Shown here: piece after piece, positions 5,692-7,290 of the stretch
Position numbering within the stretch: the stretch's first letter is position 1
Layout: every line of letters starts with the position of its first letter
Source: an uncultured Lachnospiraceae bacterium
GTDB taxonomy: Bacteria > Bacillota > Clostridia > Lachnospirales > Lachnospiraceae
NCBI GenBank assembly: GCA_937910785.1
Contig: CALDLG010000005.1
Span: 1 to 7,290 of the forward strand
DNA: 7,290 nucleotides
Reading direction: 5' to 3'
Program-made: the position numbers and the translations under genes
Notes under the pieces: generated by a model
The model's input: only the letters and a program-made list of their open reading frames with translations
What the model was told of the DNA's origin: nothing
The model's database searches: none

Positions 5692-5832
5692 TTATTCCTC
5701 GTGTTGATTCAGCATTTCTGAAAGGAGCACGTCTTCTTCCGGCTCATAAAATCCATTACGCGATACCACATTTACCGTAGACTCTCCTAAATAGTAAATA
5801 AAATTCAAAATCGTTTCCCATAAATTACTCAT
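5692..5832 (-). CDS. agrD: AgrD-like autoinducer pro-peptide, serine type
   Basis: A 46-residue ORF placed directly after agrB, overlapping its stop by 8 nt, with GGAGG 7 nt before the ATG at 5832. It has the three-part AgrD layout: an amphipathic N-terminal helix (residues 4-22, LWETILNFIYYLG onward), a short middle core, and an acidic C-terminal tail (EPEEDVLL to the end). The core reads S24-R-N-G-F28, followed by Y-E-P-E-E, which lines up with the HQPEEP-type cleavage region of clostridial AgrD as I recall it. The protein has no cysteine, so Ser24 would supply the ring bond and the product would be a five-residue lactone. AgrB would cleave after F28 (or Y29, giving a six-residue ring). Position, length and layout support the call; the exact mature peptide is inferred. 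Confidence 0.83.
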   Translation of the reverse strand: MSNLWETILNFIYYLGESTVNVVSRNGFYEPEEDVLLSEMLNQHEE

Positions 5833-6412
5833 GCTTTTTCCTCCATGGTCTGCATAATAAAACAAATAAAGTTACGATATTACCTGCGGTGAATATCATG
5901 CCTGTCAGTTCCGGCCACACCCATGAGATACCTGCCGCCAGACAGTACCACATATTGATTCCTGCGAATGCCCTGTGTCTTGCGGCATTCTGTTTTTCCT
6001 CACGATATTTCTTCCTGTCATTTTTCACCGGTACAAAAAACCAGAAAACAACATTGGCAAAAAGAAAGCTGCACATACCGTACAGAACGAGCGCCCCGAT
6101 TCCGGCATTCCGCATAGCATGCGCGATCTCATCCGCAATCAGATAGCATACCGTAAAGAGCGTATAACATCTCGTCCTCGTTGACGCATGATAACCGCCG
6201 CTGTATCTGCGGACAGACAGGATCAGCAGCATGTATACGGCCGCTTCCATAAACCGTCCCCGCCAGATTCCAAGAAGAAAAACAATCGTCATCTGCCAAA
6301 GCGTGGAGAAAAGAACATCCAATCCTACGACGTAAACGAGCTTCTCTTCTTTCCTTATCCAGTTTTGCGCCATAAAAAAATCAGCAATCAAATATGACAG
6401 TTTCATACTCAT
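5825..6412 (-). CDS. agrB: AgrB-type pro-peptide processing membrane protease
   Basis: A 195-residue integral membrane protein of normal AgrB length. It carries the family hallmark RRYSGGYHASTRTRC, with the catalytic pair H75 and C82 seven residues apart, as in staphylococcal AgrB. Hydrophobic segments flank it at about 33-48, 54-67, 84-97, 105-128, 152-166 and 171-188, with a basic loop (KNDRKKYREEK) at 130-140. AgrB cleaves the C-terminal tail of AgrD and helps close the peptide ring at the membrane. The ATG at 6412 has AGGTGG 8 nt upstream; an in-frame ATG at 6406 is less well placed. The gene lies 78 nt after the sensor kinase gene and overlaps agrD by 8 nt, so agrB and agrD are surely co-translated. 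The catalytic residues are present. Confidence 0.95.
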   Translation of the reverse strand: MSMKLSYLIADFFMAQNWIRKEEKLVYVVGLDVLFSTLWQMTIVFLLGIWRGRFMEAAVYMLLILSVRRYSGGYHASTRTRCYTLFTVCYLIADEIAHAMRNAGIGALVLYGMCSFLFANVVFWFFVPVKNDRKKYREEKQNAARHRAFAGINMWYCLAAGISWVWPELTGMIFTAGNIVTLFVLLCRPWRKKHE

Positions 6413-6465
6413 GTCGGATACCCACCTGTATTCACTATATATTCTCCTGCTGATAAAAGAAATCG

Positions 6466-6497
6466 TTTTGTCAAATTCTGCACTTTTTTGTCAAATT
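6466..6497 (-). promoter_or_regulatory. Direct repeat upstream of agrB, possible regulator site
   Basis: AATTTGACAAAA occurs twice on the minus strand (6497-6486 and 6477-6466), exactly 20 bp apart, on the same face of the helix. The first copy overlaps the TGA stop of the kinase gene. LytTR-type regulators such as AgrA bind pairs of short direct repeats about two turns apart, so spacing and place fit, although the sequence is not the known AgrA consensus. TTGACA in each copy could also be a -35 element, but no -10 is found at 16-19 bp. Confidence 0.4.
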
Positions 6498-7290
6498 TGG
6501 TAATAAATCATCACTTCCGTATAGAACCACGATCCTTCGTGCCCGGTTTCCATCGTTCCCCGATATTTGTTTACGATCTCTTTGATGCTCTTCCTTCCGA
6601 AACCATGCATTCCGGCATCTTTTTTCTTCGTCAGAAAATTCTCCACATCGCTTTCTGCCGGAGAAAAAGTATTGCTTATCATAAGATGCAGACATTCATA
6701 CTGTTCTCTGACATCAATCCGCACTTTTCTTTCTTTACTCCTGACAGCTGCCTCCAGAGCGTTTTCAACCAGATTTCCGGTCAGGATACATAAATCCTCA
6801 AGTTCCATCTTTTCCCCTGTTTTAATAACCACTTTTTTCTGAATATCAATATCAAACTTCGCATATTTCCTCTGCTTATTGTCAATAACCGTATCAATAA
6901 TATTTTCGGAAATCGTCACGCTTCCGGCGGTGCCGCACATTCCGCCGATCATCTTCTGCAGAACCTCCATGCCTTTCAGAAAATTGCCCTGACTGATTAA
7001 AAACTGCACTGAAAAAAACTGATTTTCCAGCTCATGCTTCCGTTTGCTCTGTTCCCGTTCCTCTTTCACATAATTTTGCAGCGACTGCTTCTGTATCCGA
7101 ACCATTTCTTTCAACCGCAGCACCTCCTGTTCCTTTTGCTGCCTCCGCGACAGATCAGCCGCCAGAACGAGAATCATCAGGAACATTCCGCACAGTCCGA
7201 CTACAATATAGATAATCCGGCCTCCAATCTCCGGCTCCTGACAATATAAATCTACGATTGTCCGGTTTACCATCATGAAAATACTGAGCA
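6491..7290 (-). CDS. agrC: AgrC-type sensor histidine kinase (GHKL), N-terminus beyond the window
   Basis: The frame is open to the right edge, giving at least 266 codons. A membrane helix lies just after the first visible methionines (GGRIIYIVVGLCGMFLMILV), followed by a coiled-coil-like linker rich in K, E and Q. Counting from the ATG at 7276, H81 in KHELENQFF is the likely phosphorylated histidine (AgrC kinases usually read HDxxN; here HExxN). The N-box is NLVENALEAA (N168, N172) and the G-box is GFGRKSIKEIVNKYRG (G225, G227). AgrC kinases are usually about 400-450 residues with six or seven membrane helices, so most of the sensor domain lies outside the window and the ATG at 7276 is probably internal. 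The gene precedes agrB on the same strand. It should sense the cyclic peptide made from AgrD and signal to an AgrA-like regulator that is not in view. Confidence 0.87.
   Translation of the reverse strand, partial: LSIFMMVNRTIVDLYCQEPEIGGRIIYIVVGLCGMFLMILVLAADLSRRQQKEQEVLRLKEMVRIQKQSLQNYVKEEREQSKRKHELENQFFSVQFLISQGNFLKGMEVLQKMIGGMCGTAGSVTISENIIDTVIDNKQRKYAKFDIDIQKKVVIKTGEKMELEDLCILTGNLVENALEAAVRSKERKVRIDVREQYECLHLMISNTFSPAESDVENFLTKKKDAGMHGFGRKSIKEIVNKYRGTMETGHEGSWFYTEVMIYYQI

Noticed and set aside
5177..5707. A 176-codon plus-strand frame
   Set aside because: It is antisense to the FHA and agrD genes, both of which have clear domain or context support. Its start lacks a good ribosome binding site.
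6436..6477. A standard promoter using TTGACA (second repeat) and TATATA before agrB
   Set aside because: The gap between them is about 27 bp, far beyond the 16-19 bp needed, and no -10 occurs at a proper distance.

Overview
The window reads as a Gram-positive anaerobe of the Clostridia, probably Lachnospiraceae. This is an inference from gene content: an agr-type quorum-sensing cassette, a CD3324-type small helix-turn-helix protein, a DUF2461 protein, paired half-size ABC exporters and strong AGGAGG-like ribosome binding sites. No rRNA, tRNA, CRISPR array or transposase gene was seen.

The layout has three blocks. (1) Positions 1-2900, minus strand: a good promoter near 2895-2923, a leader of about 170 nt with mutually exclusive hairpins and a possible leader ORF, a CD3324-family DNA-binding protein, a terminator or attenuator hairpin, and two ABC exporter half-transporters that overlap by 11 nt. 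The second exporter runs off the left edge. (2) Positions 3070-5076, plus strand: an XRE regulator, an S51/PepE-like serine hydrolase and a DUF2461 protein, closed by a terminator. A cluster of three abutting inverted repeats lies between the first two genes. (3) Positions 5093-7290, minus strand: a sensor kinase of the AgrC type (cut by the right edge), AgrB, a 46-aa AgrD-like pro-peptide, a short coding-like stretch and a membrane-anchored FHA-domain protein.

In block 3, AgrB would process AgrD into a cyclic peptide that AgrC senses. No AgrA-type response regulator is in the window, so it may lie beyond the right edge. The pro-peptide has no cysteine, and a serine sits where the ring-forming cysteine belongs. 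That predicts a lactone instead of the usual thiolactone. A pair of 12-bp direct repeats exactly 20 bp apart lies just upstream of agrB and could be a regulator site. The FHA protein is an unusual companion, and its phosphate-contacting serine position is aspartate.

In block 1, the exporter pair may move a peptide or drug. Its control probably involves the upstream DNA-binding protein and the hairpin between them. Block 2 looks more AT-rich than block 3, which suggests that the blocks have separate histories.
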